From contig CAUYLG010070434.1 of the NCBI GenBank assembly GCA_963573385.1, forward strand, positions 1 through 64,000: 64,000 nt of DNA, given 5' to 3'. Positions 36,921 to 48,973 of the stretch are shown here, piece after piece (the first letter of the stretch is position 1; every line of letters begins with the position of its first letter). The notes beneath the pieces were generated by a model, which saw only the letters and a list, made by a program, of their open reading frames with translations, was not told the DNA's origin and made no database searches. The DNA is from Cacajao melanocephalus. Its lineage: Eukaryota > Chordata > Mammalia > Primates > Pitheciidae. Position numbers and translations under genes: made by a program.

Positions 36921-39694
36921 TTGACTTTGTTCTTTATCCCCTCCTCTAGAACACTTAAGCAGTAGTTTTTCCAAACTAGGAAGACCCCCCCCCCACTGAG
37001 CAGAGTTCAGAAGGCAATGGAAAAAATATATATTCTGGGGTTGGAATGGGGTGGGTGAGGGACTTCTGTCTCCATTTATTTTAATAGTATTCAGATGAAA
37101 TGCAGGGCATACAAATAGATATGCACAGTGCAAGTTAACCACCAGAAAGCTCTTCAATCTTGCCAAGTTAGACAGAACTGTTTCTTTTGTACCAGTTTTA
37201 GACTGCAAATCTGGGGAATTAATCTGTAGGGCTGTTTTCCCAAGGCCTCCAAAACAGACCCAGGGCAAACTGCACATCCTGGGCTGACACTGTTCAACTT
37301 CAGCTTCTGTTGTTTCAGCTCTGAGGCAGTTTCCATGCCAGCATGCAGCTCTTTAGTGTTTTTGCAGCTTCATCCCAGGCCACATTTGTTTAGGTGCGTT
37401 CACTATGTCCGATTCAGCCGCCTCCTCTCAGGCTGAAATAACACTTGGCTTATGTACTAAGAAAACGCAGCTATTGTAATTTTTCAGGGGTAGCATTTTT
37501 GGAACCAGACTCCCTATTCTGTATGCTTTGCATATTGATGGCATTGTTCTCGTTAGTCACATCCTGTCTAGCTCTCTCAGCATCCCAGTCTTCGGCTTCC
37601 CATCATCCCAGACATACTCTCTTGTTGGAATTCCCCTTTCCACCTGTCAAACCCAGTTCCTTGCCTCTCTGCAATCACAGCAATAACAAAAATAACAACA
37701 AACAGCAATAATAACAACACAGTCTCCTTGTAGCACTTGGGAGGGAATTTCAAATGTCATGGTAACAACTATAGCAATGGGCCCACAAGAAAGCATGGTA
37801 GAAGAAACAAAGAAACAAGAATATACAAACAGAAAAATGCTGGGAGAACTGCAAACATGTTTCTGATTCTCTTTAGGAAAGGTATTTTCTAAATCTTTTT
37901 TTTAGATCATTGGGATTTCAGGGTCAAAGAACACATAAGAACTTTCCGAGTTTCACTGTCATCATGCCAAGACAGAGGGCAGGACCCCATCTGTGCCCAT
38001 TCAATAAACAGTAGGCATCATTATCATCATCATCATTCCTTCAGAGGAAAAGAAAGCTCTCAAGTGTTCCCCACTCACACCCCATCTACCTCCCACAGTT
38101 CCATGACTTCATCTCACCAAGATCCATTACAATTAGTTTGATACCAACTGTAAATCAAAAACCACAGTGCCACTCATGGGCACTTACTTATCGGCTTCAT
38201 TTATGCTGATGAAAAATATTCAAGAAATCAAAGTAAATCCTGGCTTGTCTACCTTCAAAATAAATCTACTCACACTTCCAACTCCATCTAAGAAAAATAT
38301 ACAAAGGCACTGTAATTGTAACCTGAAACAAACCCTGAGGTCTGTGAAACAGCTCTTCTCATCAATCATGGACAACCCCCAAGTCTATCTAGATTCTTGA
38401 AGACTGAACATCACCTGGACCAAACTGGACACCCCCTCTCCTCTGAAACCCTGACTTCCTGCCAGAACCAGACAAGCTCTGCAAACAGTGGGAGTGAAGT
38501 TGTTTCCTTCACTGCTTTCTTTCCTGCTCATCCCAGCACATATTCTTGCATGCAAAACCAAACCAAACCACTATTTTTTCTTATAATGTCATATTGCGTA
38601 AATATGACTATGCTGTAAAATCAAATTTCATCCTGAAAATATTAACCATCTATAGTAAAAGCCTAACATGTGCTCCCTTCCTGTGAAGCAGGATGTTCAC
38701 CCTCCCTCTTGATACCAGCGTAGAGAAACTTACTATAGATTGGACCTTCCAATTCTCAGCAGAATCTCCTTAGTGCAGGAAGAAGAAGAAAATTAATACA
38801 GAACATTTCTCTTTAGAGCCTAAGACTCAGCAAAAAAAAAGAGAAGGGAGATTGTCATGGATAGATTTCACTTCAGTGTAACATCGTTCAATACACTACC
38901 ACTCTGGCACCAACTACTTGCCAGGCTCTATCTAGAACCTACTCAAATTGTTGTCTTCGTTCCCAGTGTCATGGAGCACCAGGATCCAGGGCTAGATGTC
39001 ACTATGTCCCGGGATGAAAGAAAGTCACACATCGACTCTACTTTTCTACCTTGACTAAACACTGAGCAAACATCAAACACAAAGCCATAAGATGCTACAT
39101 AATTCACAAAACACGCCCTACACTCAAGACCTGAACATGATGGAGACTTTTTCCTTTGTTTTTCTTTTTTCTCAGTCTATGTATTTTAGTCAACAAAACC
39201 ATATGCTTGACTTTTGAAGTGATGTGAGCTCTTCCTGCCCTGGGATTGTTCCATTATTGGGATTTCCATAATAAGTTCAAGAAAAGATGCTGGCCATTTA
39301 GCCTCCAGGGATACTTAGCCTCAGTATCAGCTAGAGAAATTATACATTTCCCAAGAAGTTCCCTCAATCTTTTGTCCTTTAAAGCAATATGAATCAAGGA
39401 TCATGCAGTTCATTCCTGCACAGGGGCAGGAATGGACCATAAAATGACCTCTTTAAAAATCCAACTGAGTAAATATAAAGCCTCAAAAGTAGTTTCCCAC
39501 AGCAATTTTCTATAATTTCTTTCACTAAAACAGCTAAAGAAACTGGATTTCAATTAATCCCTTTACATTACAACAGAATTAAGCTTACACAATTAAATGT
39601 TACACAAAGGATTGGTATTTTGTATATATGACTAAAGCACAAATAATCTGCAAGAAAAAAATCTACAGCTTTGTTTCACTACAGTATGGCTTCT
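36921..39694. other. Unique sequence
   Basis: Holds a C10 run (36985-36994), an AAC/AAT-rich patch (37679-37722) and a short (TCA)n (38021-38036). Open frames 37445-37711 and 38167-38400 have no recognisable domain. Confidence 0.45.
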
Positions 39695-40480
39695 ACCAGC
39701 ACACCTCCATATAAGCCATCCTTGCTGAGATGACCAATGACTTCGATGCTATGAAATCCAACCGAGGATTTCAGTCCTCCACTTACTTGACTGCTCAGCA
39801 GCATTCACAACGGTAGACCACTCTCTACTTCTTGAAGTACTCTTCCCATGGACACCAGGACAGCTCAATCTCCTTGCTGTCCTTGTACTCCCCTTTTACT
39901 CCTTTTCAGCCTCCTATTCTGACTGTCCCCTACCTGACCTCTAAATGTGGCAATTTCTCAGGATACAGTCCTGCAACCCCTTTCTTTCCTACTCTGTGCT
40001 CTCTCCCAAAGTGATTTCATGCATTGCCATTGCTTTAAATACCATGCCAGCAACTTCCAAATTTATAACCTCATCCCAGACCGATTTTCTGACTCCAGAC
40101 TCATCTACTTAATTACCTGTCATCTTCAAGGGTGGCTCACTGGCATTAGAAACTAAACATGTCTGCAGCTGAATTCTTGATCTCCAGGCAATGCCCATTT
40201 CCTGCACACAACTGCTCCTGTAGGACTCCTGGGAGTCACCCTCAACACCTTCTCCTGCACCCAACAAAGCCCCTTGCCTGCACTCTAATCAAGGGCCTGC
40301 TCTCTCCTGCTGACCACAGCATCAGCCTCCCAGCCACGGCCGCTGCTCTCACTCAGTCCCCTCCAAACCTTTCTCTAGCAAAAACCAGAGAGAGCTCCTC
40401 AAAGCACAAATCGGATCCTGTTACTCTCTACGGGATCTTAAAACCCCACAAAGGTTTACACTGAGGACCTATAATGAAGC
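39695..40480 (+). mobile_element. L2 LINE, RT region
   Basis: 'gatgaccaatgacttcgat', 'gtagaccactctctacttct', 'tgctttaaataccatgccag' and 'cggatcctgttactctctac' follow the sense L2 order. A few indels and stops; no intact motif. A second L2 copy, not a duplicate of the one at 31345. Confidence 0.82.
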
Positions 40481-40544
40481 CTGCAATCTTAAGGAATGAT
40501 GGGATCAACCCCTAGATGAAATTTTTGTGTTCTTTTTCACTAAT

Positions 40545-40765
40545 GTGAATAAAGATCTGTGAAGTTTTACATTTGTATGCTCCTGTGTAACTCACATCTG
40601 GAGCAAGTTATAAACACTTCCAGGATTCTAGAAAGCTCATGCCCCTGTCCCATCCCCATCCTCTAGAGAGGAAACTATTATTCTAGCCTTTCTTACAATG
40701 AATTAGCATTGTCTTTTCTTGATCATCATATACGTGGGCTCATAGAGATCAATTTTTAAAAAATA
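40545..40765 (-). mobile_element. L1M 3'UTR fragment
   Basis: Antisense L1M 3'UTR: 'gtaactcacatctggagcaa', 'tagaaagctcatgcccctgt', 'ccatcctctagagaggaaac'. Confidence 0.65.
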
Positions 40766-42259
40766 AACCAAATTCTTCTAATGCTCCTGCAAGTTGATTA
40801 GACCAGCTTTAAGAATGTGAAATCCTAGAGTCATCTAAAGTTAAATGTCTCAATTCCCAAAATAGTTTATTAAAAAGTGAGTATGAAATGCACCCAACAC
40901 TCCAGATGAAATGTCCTTGTGAATTGTCCCTCAGTATTTAAGACAACACAGAAACTACTGCCTCTACTCATGGGCTTTGAACCAATCTGGATATTCTGCT
41001 AGGGAAATTTAGTCAAAGAGAGCACTCCTTAAATTCAAACAGAGACTTCAAAGTGACAAAAATACATGAGCAAAGCATATGGTTATAGTCTTGAGAGAGG
41101 AACGGGACTTTATCAGGTGCAAGGTCTTAGTGAAAGAGTTGTATTGCAAGTATTAGGAATTAATGAGGATGGGCTGTGTGTGGTGGAGGAGGGGGCGCAG
41201 CTCAAAGTCTGATAAAGCCTCACCTGCACCCACTGAACATTCTATTCACCCAGGAAGGCTGACAAATCTCTACTTTCAAGGCACTTCCTTAATTTTGGCC
41301 TTCTGTCCAGAATAGGGCCTATTCAAAGAAAAAAAAAATCTCAGGGAAGCAAATCTCTGGAATGCCTCAGCTCTCCTATGAGTTATTCTGCCACCTGAAG
41401 CCCAAAGAGCCATCTTCCCTGGGTTTGGAATTTCTGGCGCCTCTGTGGAGGGGCAGGTGGAGGGGCCTAAGGACTTGTTTTTGTTCTCTCCGTGATCTAA
41501 TACCCCTTACTCAGATCAAGCAGAGAATTTCTAGGCCTAAAATCAGGATTAACTAGGAGTACTACGGACACTGCAGCAAAGCCTGGCAGATTTGGTGAAG
41601 CTACCCTCACGGAGCCTCCCTGGTACTAGAAAGTCTGTCCTCTGTATCCTCTGGTAGCACATTAAATGCTAGTTAAGGGCAGCAGCAGACCCGCACCTCC
41701 TGATGCCTGCTAAGTACCAGGCCCAGGTTCTAATGACACGATTCCAGACACGTGAGGCACTCAAAAAAAACGCTGGTGACTATTATGAAAGCATTCGCAC
41801 AAATCATGGTTTTTGCTCCTAAATACAAAAAAAAAAAAAGATAAAAACTTCTCACTTTTTCCATTTGAAATATTGAGAGGAGAGGAGAAAACTGAAAATA
41901 ATAAATTAACTTGGATAAAATCACCATCATCACATCCTCTTTTTGATAAACTAAACCCAAAGATTTCTTAGAGGAAAAATATCGATTTAGAATATTTAAT
42001 GATATATAAGTCCTTTTCCTCTTTGTTACTAAACCTAAATTTCTCTTGAATCCTATGCTAGTAATTCTCACTTAGCTGGGCTAAAGATGCATAGAAGAAA
42101 AGCTTACAGTCTTCTAGTAAATGAAGTGGTGGGTGGGAGGATGAGTCCAGTTAGGGCCAGACATCCTCAGATATGTGATTTGCCAATGACAGTTGACAAA
42201 CTTGGGAGCAAGGCCATCTTGCACAGGATCCCAGCCCTATACTGTTGATGCAACCAAGA
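40766..42259. other. Unique sequence
   Basis: No gene or repeat recognised. Minus frame 41730-42071 (113 codons) has no recognisable domain. Confidence 0.45.
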
Positions 42260-42261
42260 GT

Positions 42262-42389
42262 CAGCCTCAATCACCTGGGACTGAGAGGTCAAGGCTGCAG
42301 TGAGCCACAGTCTCTCCCCACACTCTCCAGCCTGGGAAAGAGTGGGATCCTTGGGATCCTGGGGATCCTGTCACTTAAAAAAAAAGCCT
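42262..42389 (+). mobile_element. 5'-truncated Alu fragment
   Basis: 'gaggtcaaggctgcagtgag' and 'ctccagcctgggaaagagtg' are right-monomer Alu, followed by a short A tail (42379-42387). Near-repeats 'agcctcaat' (42259-42267) and 'agcctcagt' (after the tail) look like a TSD. A triple gggatcct repeat (42344-42369) is a local expansion. Confidence 0.8.
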
Positions 42390-42476
42390 CAGTGAGGAGA
42401 GGAAAGCCATGGTGAGAATATAGGAGAAAGACAAAGTCTACGTTTTCTTATTCTTGTTCAGTTGTCATTAGCTACA

Positions 42477-42705
42477 TTTATTATATTTAAGAGACAGGGT
42501 CTCGCTCTGTTGTCTAGGCCGGAGTGCAGTGCCATAATCATAGCTCACTTACGTAACTTCAAACTCCTAGGCTCAAGCAATTCTGCTTTAGCCCCCTGAG
42601 TAGCTGGGACTACAGGTTCACACCACCATGCCCAGCTATTTCTTTTTTTTTTTTTTTTGTAGGGAGAGGGTCTCATTGTTGCCCAGGCTGGAGTGATACC
42701 TTCAT
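42477..42705 (-). mobile_element. Truncated old Alu (AluJ-like)
   Basis: 'gagacagggtctcgctctgt', 'gtagctgggactacaggttc', a central T-run (42641-42658) and 'ttgcccaggctggagtgata'. Lacks the rest of the left monomer. Confidence 0.92.
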
Positions 42706-42741
42706 ATTTTTATGTTTGCTTCTCATGGGATGCTCTTGGGC

Positions 42742-43135
42742 GCTTAGAAATTGTCTGAGTCTTTTTGTTCCGCTATAAAAACATACCACAGACTGGGCAA
42801 TTTATTTATAAGAAACAGAAATGTACTGCTCACAGTTCTAGATGGTGGGAATTCCAATCTTGGGGCGCCAGCAGATTTCGTGTCCGTGAGGTCTGCTCTC
42901 TGCTTCCAACATGGTGCCTTGTTGCTGCATCCTCACAAGGTAAAAGAGATGGTGGGGGAATAGGGATGAACAGCACCCTCAGGCTTCTTATATAAGGTCA
43001 TTAATCCCAGGCTCCACCATCATGACTAAATCACCCCCTAAAGACTCTACCTCTTCATACTATCACACTGGAAATTAAGTTTCAACATGTGGATTTTGGG
43101 GGAACACAGACCACAGCAGGAATACAGGGTCATTT
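42742..43135 (-). mobile_element. MaLR (MST/MLT1A-type) solo LTR
   Basis: On the minus strand it starts 'tgctgtggtctgtgttcccc', passes 'catgttgaaacttaatttcc' and 'aggatgcagcaacaaggcac', and ends near 'gcccagtctgtggtatgttt'. Complete LTR length. Confidence 0.9.
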
Positions 43136-43389
43136 ACTTCTGACAGGGCCACTGGGCCCAACTGGGGGCTCCTATAAGGAGTCCTGGCCTGGCCTAAGCT
43201 CTCTGTGTCAATTCACCAGTATACGAAATACCAGATTCTTCTGTTGGCAAAGACCTTTAAATTGCTCTTCTCAGCATTTATTCAATACATATAAGGAGCA
43301 AGAAAAGAACTTAGGGTTTTGTAAAGAGTAAATAATTCCTGTCACCAGATTCTGGACTTAATTTCTTAGTAGCCCACCCTCCAAATTAT
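43136..43389. other. Unique sequence
   Basis: No feature recognised. Confidence 0.35.
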
Positions 43390-43773
43390 CTACATCTGCA
43401 CCCCGCACTTTCCTGCCTGCCCTGGCGAGAGCTGTGGCCCGTTCTCATCTGCTGCTAATCCCTCCACCTGTGTTCCTTCCCGCTTCCTCGGGAATCTCAT
43501 CCATCAGTTATGCCCTCCAGCTGTATTGCCTACTCTCCCAATTTAATGCCTGTTCCTCTTCTTCCCCCACAGAGAAGCATACTTAGGCCTTACTCATCTA
43601 AATGAAAATCAATTATTTCCCACTTACTTTCACAGACTTAGCTACTCAAAGTCGTGGACTCACAGTCCTCCTCTTCTTCCTAAATTCAATCCTGTTAGGT
43701 CAGCGGCATCTAGCACAGTGGACCACTTCCTCCCTCCTCTTTGAATCTTTCCCTTGGTCTGGCTTTCTTGATC

Positions 43774-44258
43774 CCTCTTCCTGCCATTGTCTTTCCTACC
43801 ATTTCGGCTGCCCACGGTAGATACGATTCTAACTACATCTTTCTCTAACAGCTGACTACAGCCAGGGTGGGCCCTCATTAGCCACATTTGTACTGCATGA
43901 CACCATGGGCCCCTTTCCAAGACAAAACACTAGACTAACTCTCCCAGAAAGCTGAAGTTGAGGTCAAAAGGCAGTCAATTGGATGGGTGACCTCATTATA
44001 TGGGGAGGCTTCAACTCAGGAGCTGTGGGTTTGTCACCTGCACAGAGCAGTGGAGGAAGATGGTATTTAGACAGAAAAAGGAAACAGCTTTGCTGCGATA
44101 TAAGGACCTTAGTGTGACAGAGTGCCCGCTGTGCTCCTGGAGACTTTCTGGGTCCTGGTTCCAGAACCTGTAGCGCCTTTGATATCCTAAATTCTTAAAA
44201 GTGTGTTTTTGCTTGAGCCAGCTTGTGTTGGCTTCTGTGGCCTATAACCCTGGGAACT
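43774..44258. other. Unclassified insertion inside the L2
   Basis: L2 sequence stops after 'ggctttcttgatcc' and resumes with the next consensus segment at 'cacaccactcg'. The intervening sequence is not L2. Its end, 'gcttgagccagcttgtgttg' then 'gcttctgtggcctataac', resembles a medium-reiterated repeat or LTR edge that I cannot name. Confidence 0.55.
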
Positions 44259-44871
44259 GTGATTATCACACCACTCGTTTCTCCTCCTCTCTCACGGTGT
44301 CCTCTTCCCCCAACTGCAGATGTCACAGGCACTCACCCTTTGTTCTTTTTCTCCTCTGGGTCTGCATACTCTCCCACATTCACCTGAGCTCCAGATCTGG
44401 ATACCCTGAAACACTGCTCATCTCTGCTCAGATTCCTACAAACCCATATAATGAATAATTGCAAAACGGAACTCAGACATATCACTTTCCCAATGTTTTA
44501 TAAACCGGTGAGTCACCCAACCATCTACCCAGTCACTGCAGTCAGAAATCTGAGTCAAGCTTCCCTTCTTCCTCTGCTTCCCCCTCCACAACCAATGCCA
44601 TCACCCTGTCTTGATGATTCTGCATCCTTACGATCTCAAATTCACCATTTCCTCTCCCTCTGACTTCATTGCATTTCAGATCCCCTCTCCAGCTTCACCT
44701 GCATCCTATTTGGTCTTCTCGTCTCCTAATACCCCTTCAATCCTCCTCTACTTCTAAAGCACAATCTGATGGATTATTTCCTAATTCTTTTAAGGTAAAG
44801 TCCAAAATCCTTGGAACAACATCCAAAAACTCTGATGATCATTTTATTCTTGCCTACTTTGACAGCCTCAT

Positions 44872-45030
44872 CTTTTTATTTTTTATTTGTAGAGGCAGAG
44901 CCTCACTTTGTCACCCAGGCTGGAGTGCAGTGGTGTAGTCATAGCTCACTGAAGCCTCTGACTCCTGGGCTAAAGCGACCCTCCTGCCTCAGCCTCCTGA
45001 ATAGCTGGGATTTCAGGCATTACCACACCC
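44872..45030 (-). mobile_element. Free left Alu monomer (FLAM-like)
   Basis: 'cactttgtcacccaggctgg', 'agtgcagtggtgtagtcata', 'gctgggatttcaggcattac'. Single-monomer length. The flanking words 'cagcctcat' before (44863-44871) and after (45031-45039) form a 9-bp TSD, and both are followed by T-rich sequence. Confidence 0.85.
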
Positions 45031-45420
45031 AACTGCAGCCTCATTTTTTTTTACCACTTCCCAAGAAGGTCCCTAAACTCCATCCATACAGAACAACTTG
45101 CAGTTTCATGAGGTCCCAAATGCTCTCCTGCTTCTGAGCCTTTATCCATAATACTTCAACCCCTCCCAGCAAAGCCTGTCTTCCTTTCTTCAAAGGCTAA
45201 GTCCAACTAATTCAACTCTGTGTCACCTCTTCCAGGAAGCCTTCCTTGAATGTTGTCCCATACTCAGCCACCTGCAACTTGGGATTAGGTTTACAGCCTC
45301 TGTGCACACACAGTAGCTTTTGCATAACTTTTTCTCAGGCCTTTTGAGGACGTTTGGTAATTGTCCACTTCCATCTATGTCTCTTCCATAAGACTGAAAG
45401 TTCCTTAAGGAAAAAGATGG

Positions 45421-45484
45421 TGTATTTTTTCTATTTATATTCACAGTACCTGTGTATTTTTTCTATTTATATTCACAGTACCTG
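45421..45484 (+). repeat. 32-bp perfect tandem duplication
   Basis: 45421-45452 and 45453-45484 are identical, inside the L2 3' end. Confidence 0.95.
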
Positions 45485-45500
45485 CCATTCAAAAAAGACT

Positions 45501-45904
45501 TTTTGGATATCTTGTCCTGGAGCACCCAGCAGGGAATTAATGAGATAAAAAGAAAACTGAAAATCTCCAGAACCAGAATATATTCCTTTCCCTCTAACAC
45601 AGCTTTGAAAATGAGAAGGAAAAGATAAGGATGTGTTTTCTGCCATTGTTTTGCTGGAGCTCTGAGGCCTCTTCTTTCTCTTGCTTGAGAATGCTCAAGG
45701 CAGTTGCTCTCTATGTGCATTTACTCACAGAGTGGTTGGTCTCTCATGCCCTGCCCAGTGCTAGCCCAGGGCTACACAATCCAGTTCAGCACAAAGTGCT
45801 AGCTACCACCTCACAAAGTTTTGTAAATATTTTAAGTATGAAAAAAAGGTCTCTTCCCTCAAAGAACCTACAATCACATATCTCCTTGGCCTAAGATCCT
45901 AAGG
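45501..45904. other. Unique sequence
   Basis: No gene or repeat recognised. Confidence 0.4.
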
Positions 45905-46365
45905 TGCTCCTCAATCTGGTGTTAATGCGTTTGTGTAATCTCCTGCCCTTTAGTGTGGGCTGGTCTAGTGACTCCCTAACCAATAAGATATGGCAAAGGT
46001 GGTGGATGTCTTTCCAGCAGGCTATGTCTCTTGCTGGCTTTGAGGAAGCAAGTTCCCATGTTGAGAAGGCCCATATAACCAAGGACTGAGGGTGGCCTCC
46101 AAAGTAGTTAGGAACTGAGGCCCTCAGTCCAAAAGCCTTCAACAAACTGGATTATGCAACAACCATGGGAGCACGGAAGTGTATCTTTCCCAGTCGAGCC
46201 TTCAGATAAAATCCCTGCCCTGGCTAACAACTGATTGCAGCCTTGTAAGAGACCCTGAAGCAGAGGGCCCACCTAAGCCACGCAAAATTTAAGATTATAA
46301 ATATTTGTTGTTTTACTTGTGGCAGTTTGTTATGCAACAACAGATAATTCATACAATCTCCTTTA
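45905..46365 (+). mobile_element. MLT1-type ERVL-MaLR solo LTR
   Basis: 'tagtgtgggctggtctagtg', 'cagtcgagccttcagataaa' and the end 'cagtttgttatgcaacaaca' then 'gataattcatac' are shared with the LTR at 15596-16342 and with the MLT1 consensus as remembered. Confidence 0.78.
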
Positions 46366-47656
46366 TCTTCATTGAAAGTCCAGCAGTTGCAAAAAAAAAC
46401 TTTTTTTTTTCAGCAGGTAGCATAGGATGCCATCATCATGTAAATGTTTAACTAAAAATGCAATCTCCTCTATAAGCAGGCTTTTAAATCATTTCAGTAT
46501 TCTACCAGCTAAAGCTAAAAGAATCCACACAAGACAGTGTGTAAAATGAAGTGAGGGGGGCGGGGAGAGAACAAAGTTAAAACTTGTAAAGGGGCCCTGG
46601 AGAAAATCTGCAGGCTCCGTTGGTTTATTTAACTTTTAAATCTTATTAAATTTGCTAGATGCGTCTTAGCATTCATGGTTCATTTACTTTTATTCTGACT
46701 TCTATAAATAGGTACTCTATGAGCCCTGATAAATGACTTAAAATCTTGCTTGACTTCAGTAAAGAAATTAGCAAGTTAATCTTAAAAATTCTATGCACAG
46801 CAATGAATGAAAACCTTCCTCTGGGCCAGCCTCCACTCCCTGCAAGCACACCTCCCACAGTCCCTGGCCTCTTCTTGCCATTCTTTTTCCCTGGCTCTGT
46901 GTTTATAATATCTGGCATTCTCCCAAATCACCTAGATCTGGCTGTCTTGTAAAAACAAACAGAAGCTACCTGGGGCTCTTTATTCTCGCTCATTTACATT
47001 CTTTCCCTGCCAAAGGGTCAGAGATGTCAGAGCTGGTGGCAACCAGTCAAGCCCAGCATGGAATGGCCCTTATCTACCAATGCAGTGTTTTCCTGCCTGT
47101 GAACATGCCAGCATTTCTTTACCTAAAATTATAAGTAAAAATGTAGGAAACTGCCACAAATCAGAAACTAATGAATCTAAAAGTTCAGCCCAGAGCTGTG
47201 ACCACCAGGAGACAAAAACTTTATTGAAAGCTCACATTTAATAAAAAGGCAGGCAGTGGGTAAAAGGTGGAGATATAATCTATATGACCCATAAAATATA
47301 TGGAAAACAAAAGCAAATGTGAAATTCCATGTGGTTTAATCATACAGAATGCATGTTTGAATAATTAGTAATCCACACTGAAGCACAGCTTCCTTGTAAG
47401 GAATTAGTTGGTGTGAGCTGAGAGCAATGTCGGTGTCATGTGTTCAATGAGTTACAAACATGTGGTTGGTTGTATGATCCATCAGTATGTTAAACAGCTC
47501 TCTTCTCTGCCTTGATAACCAGGGTTAGTCATCTAAATTGGTAAGTCCATTAACAGCATTTCTGAACTCCCAAGAAGATTAAAATTGATTGTTGAAGAAC
47601 AAAAATATCAGACATTACCATCCACAGCTCAACCCTACATGTCAAAATTTTATTCG
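46366..47656. other. Unique sequence
   Basis: Contains an A9/T10 pair at about 46391-46410 and a G-rich patch at 46554-46567. No gene recognised. Confidence 0.45.
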
Positions 47657-47674
47657 TTAATATTTAATTTCTCT
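47657..47674 (+). repeat. Left 18-bp direct repeat (TSD) of U2 fragment
   Basis: ttaatatttaatttctct, repeated exactly at 47727-47744. Confidence 0.92.
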
Positions 47675-47733
47675 TTACTTCTCAGCCTTTTGGCTAAGAT
47701 CAAGTGTAGTATATGTTCTTATTGGTTTAATAT
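47675..47733 (+). pseudogene. U2 snRNA retropseudogene, 5' portion only
   Basis: Matches the first roughly 55-60 nt of U2 snRNA, the spliceosomal RNA that pairs with the intron branch site: 'cttctcagccttttggctaa', 'gatcaagtgtagtatatgtt', 'cttattggtttaatat'. The branch-site pairing segment (gtagta) is present. The rest of U2 (Sm site, 3' stem-loops) is absent. Exact 18-bp direct repeats flank it, so it was reinserted through an RNA intermediate, not by DNA duplication. No U2 promoter is expected or seen. Confidence 0.93.
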
Positions 47734-47975
47734 TTAATTTCTCTCATTAGGAAGAATTTAAATTAAATTAGATTTTCCTCCTGGGAAAGGAGGAGCAATA
47801 ATGAAAAAAAAAAAAGTTGAGAAACACTGCTGTAAATGTGTAAAACCCCAGATGAGCATATAGAGAAGAAAATGAGCATGAGAAGGCAGGCACTAAACAA
47901 AGTAACCTTAATAACAATCCAGTAGCCAGATCCATTTGTGTATTAAAAAAGCAGCAGAACTAGAGAAAGCCAAAG

Positions 47976-48190
47976 ACAGGTCATAACACCGCATTGGAAA
48001 CTGAACTTGAAGTCAGAAGACCTACACTGAGTCAGCTCCTAACATGTGATTATGAGTTGCACAACCTTAGAGAAAAGCTGCTTATTTGAGTTCCTTTTCC
48101 TTTTACCATAAAAATAGAATGAAAATGTCTAATTCCAAGGTCTCTGCAGTAGTTAAATGAGATAGTATTTGTGAAGTGCTTTGCCAAGAA
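47976..48190 (+). mobile_element. MIR element
   Basis: 'gaagtcagaagacctacact', 'catgtgattatgagttgcac', 'agttaaatgagatagtattt' and 'gtgaagtgctttgccaagaa' follow the sense MIR order. Confidence 0.85.
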
Positions 48191-48474
48191 GAGATTCTGT
48201 TCAGTTGAAAGGTAACATCATCCAGCAGAATTATTTGCACATTGGAAAGCTTTGCATGGGCAAAAGATCGTATTAACAAGCCTGGAGGTGGCATTACTGT
48301 GAATTAGTGGTTCAAGAAAGTGTTAGACTGATAAAGGGGCTGCTCATTAGGAACAGTATGTCCTGTGTAGCAAAACACACCAATGACCTAGAGAGCGATC
48401 TGTTTTAAGGGGATAGTAGGAAAGGTTCAGACCACTAAGGTAGTGAGAGAATGCTTTTCTCCTGTTTACTAAAC
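48191..48474. other. Unique sequence
   Basis: Nothing recognised. Confidence 0.4.
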
Positions 48475-48530
48475 CAGTAGTTCTCAGCTGTCTACAATTC
48501 AAATCACCTGGCGTGCTTTTGAACACTTCT
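48475..48530 (+). mobile_element. hAT-Charlie (MER5-like) terminal remnant
   Basis: 'ccagtagttctcagctgtct' and 'caaatcacctggcgtgcttt' resemble the MER5/Charlie left end. No right end found. Confidence 0.5.
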
Positions 48531-48599
48531 GAAAAATTTCTGAACCTGGAAGATTATAAGTACTCCAGAGATATTTACGGAGTAAGTGAACACTGATAA

Positions 48600-48679
48600 A
48601 GTTGCAGTGAGCTATACATTCTCATATACTACTGGTGGGAGTGTTAATCAGCATAGTCTTTAGAAAATACAATCTATTC
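48600..48679 (+). mobile_element. L1M fragment, left part
   Basis: 'cattctcatatactactggt' and 'gggagtgttaatcagcatag' are L1M ORF2 C-terminal sequence. Continues after the Alu at 48986. Confidence 0.6.
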
Positions 48680-48941
48680 GGCCCAGTGTGGTGGCTCACG
48701 CCTATAATCCCAGCACTTTGGAAGGCCGAGGCAGGCAGATCACAAGGTGAAGAGATTGAGACCATCCTGGCCAACATAGTGAAACCCCGAGTCTACTAAA
48801 AATACAAAAAATTAGCCGGGTGTGGTAGTGTGTGCCTGTCATCCCGAGAATTGCTTGATACTGGAAAATGGAAGTTGCAGTGAGAGGAGATCCCGCCACT
48901 GCACTCCAGCCTGGTGATAGAGCGAGACTCTGTCTCAATTT

Positions 48942-48967
<26 letters not shown>
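48680..48967 (+). mobile_element. Alu (S/Y-like), internally deleted
   Basis: 'tggctcacgcctataatccc' and 'gaccatcctggccaacatag' mark the left monomer. The right monomer has a short deletion in the 'cagctactcgggaggctgag' region (around 48845). The A-rich tail ends 48967. An 18-bp TSD with one mismatch (48662-48679 and 48968-48985) flanks it. Confidence 0.95.

Positions 48968-48973
<6 letters not shown>

Larger units (their letters stand above)
43390..45500 (+). mobile_element. Long L2 LINE with two internal insertions
   Basis: Sense L2 in order: 'agcacagtggaccacttcct' and 'ggtctggctttcttgatcc' (motif A region, to about 43773); after an interruption, 'ttatcacaccactcgtttct' at about 44263; then 'cacctcttccaggaagcctt' (45225) and the L2 3' end with 'gactgaaagttccttaagga' (45393). 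The interruptions are an unassigned block of about 485 bp (43774-44258) and an Alu monomer (44872-45030). The coding frame is destroyed. Confidence 0.82.

Noticed and set aside
40320..40400. GC-richer patch as a CpG island or promoter
   Set aside because: Only a few CpGs over a short span, and the sequence is L2.
47675..47733. Functional U2 snRNA gene
   Set aside because: Only the 5' 55-60 nt remain, there is no Sm site or 3' stem-loops, and retroposition direct repeats flank it.
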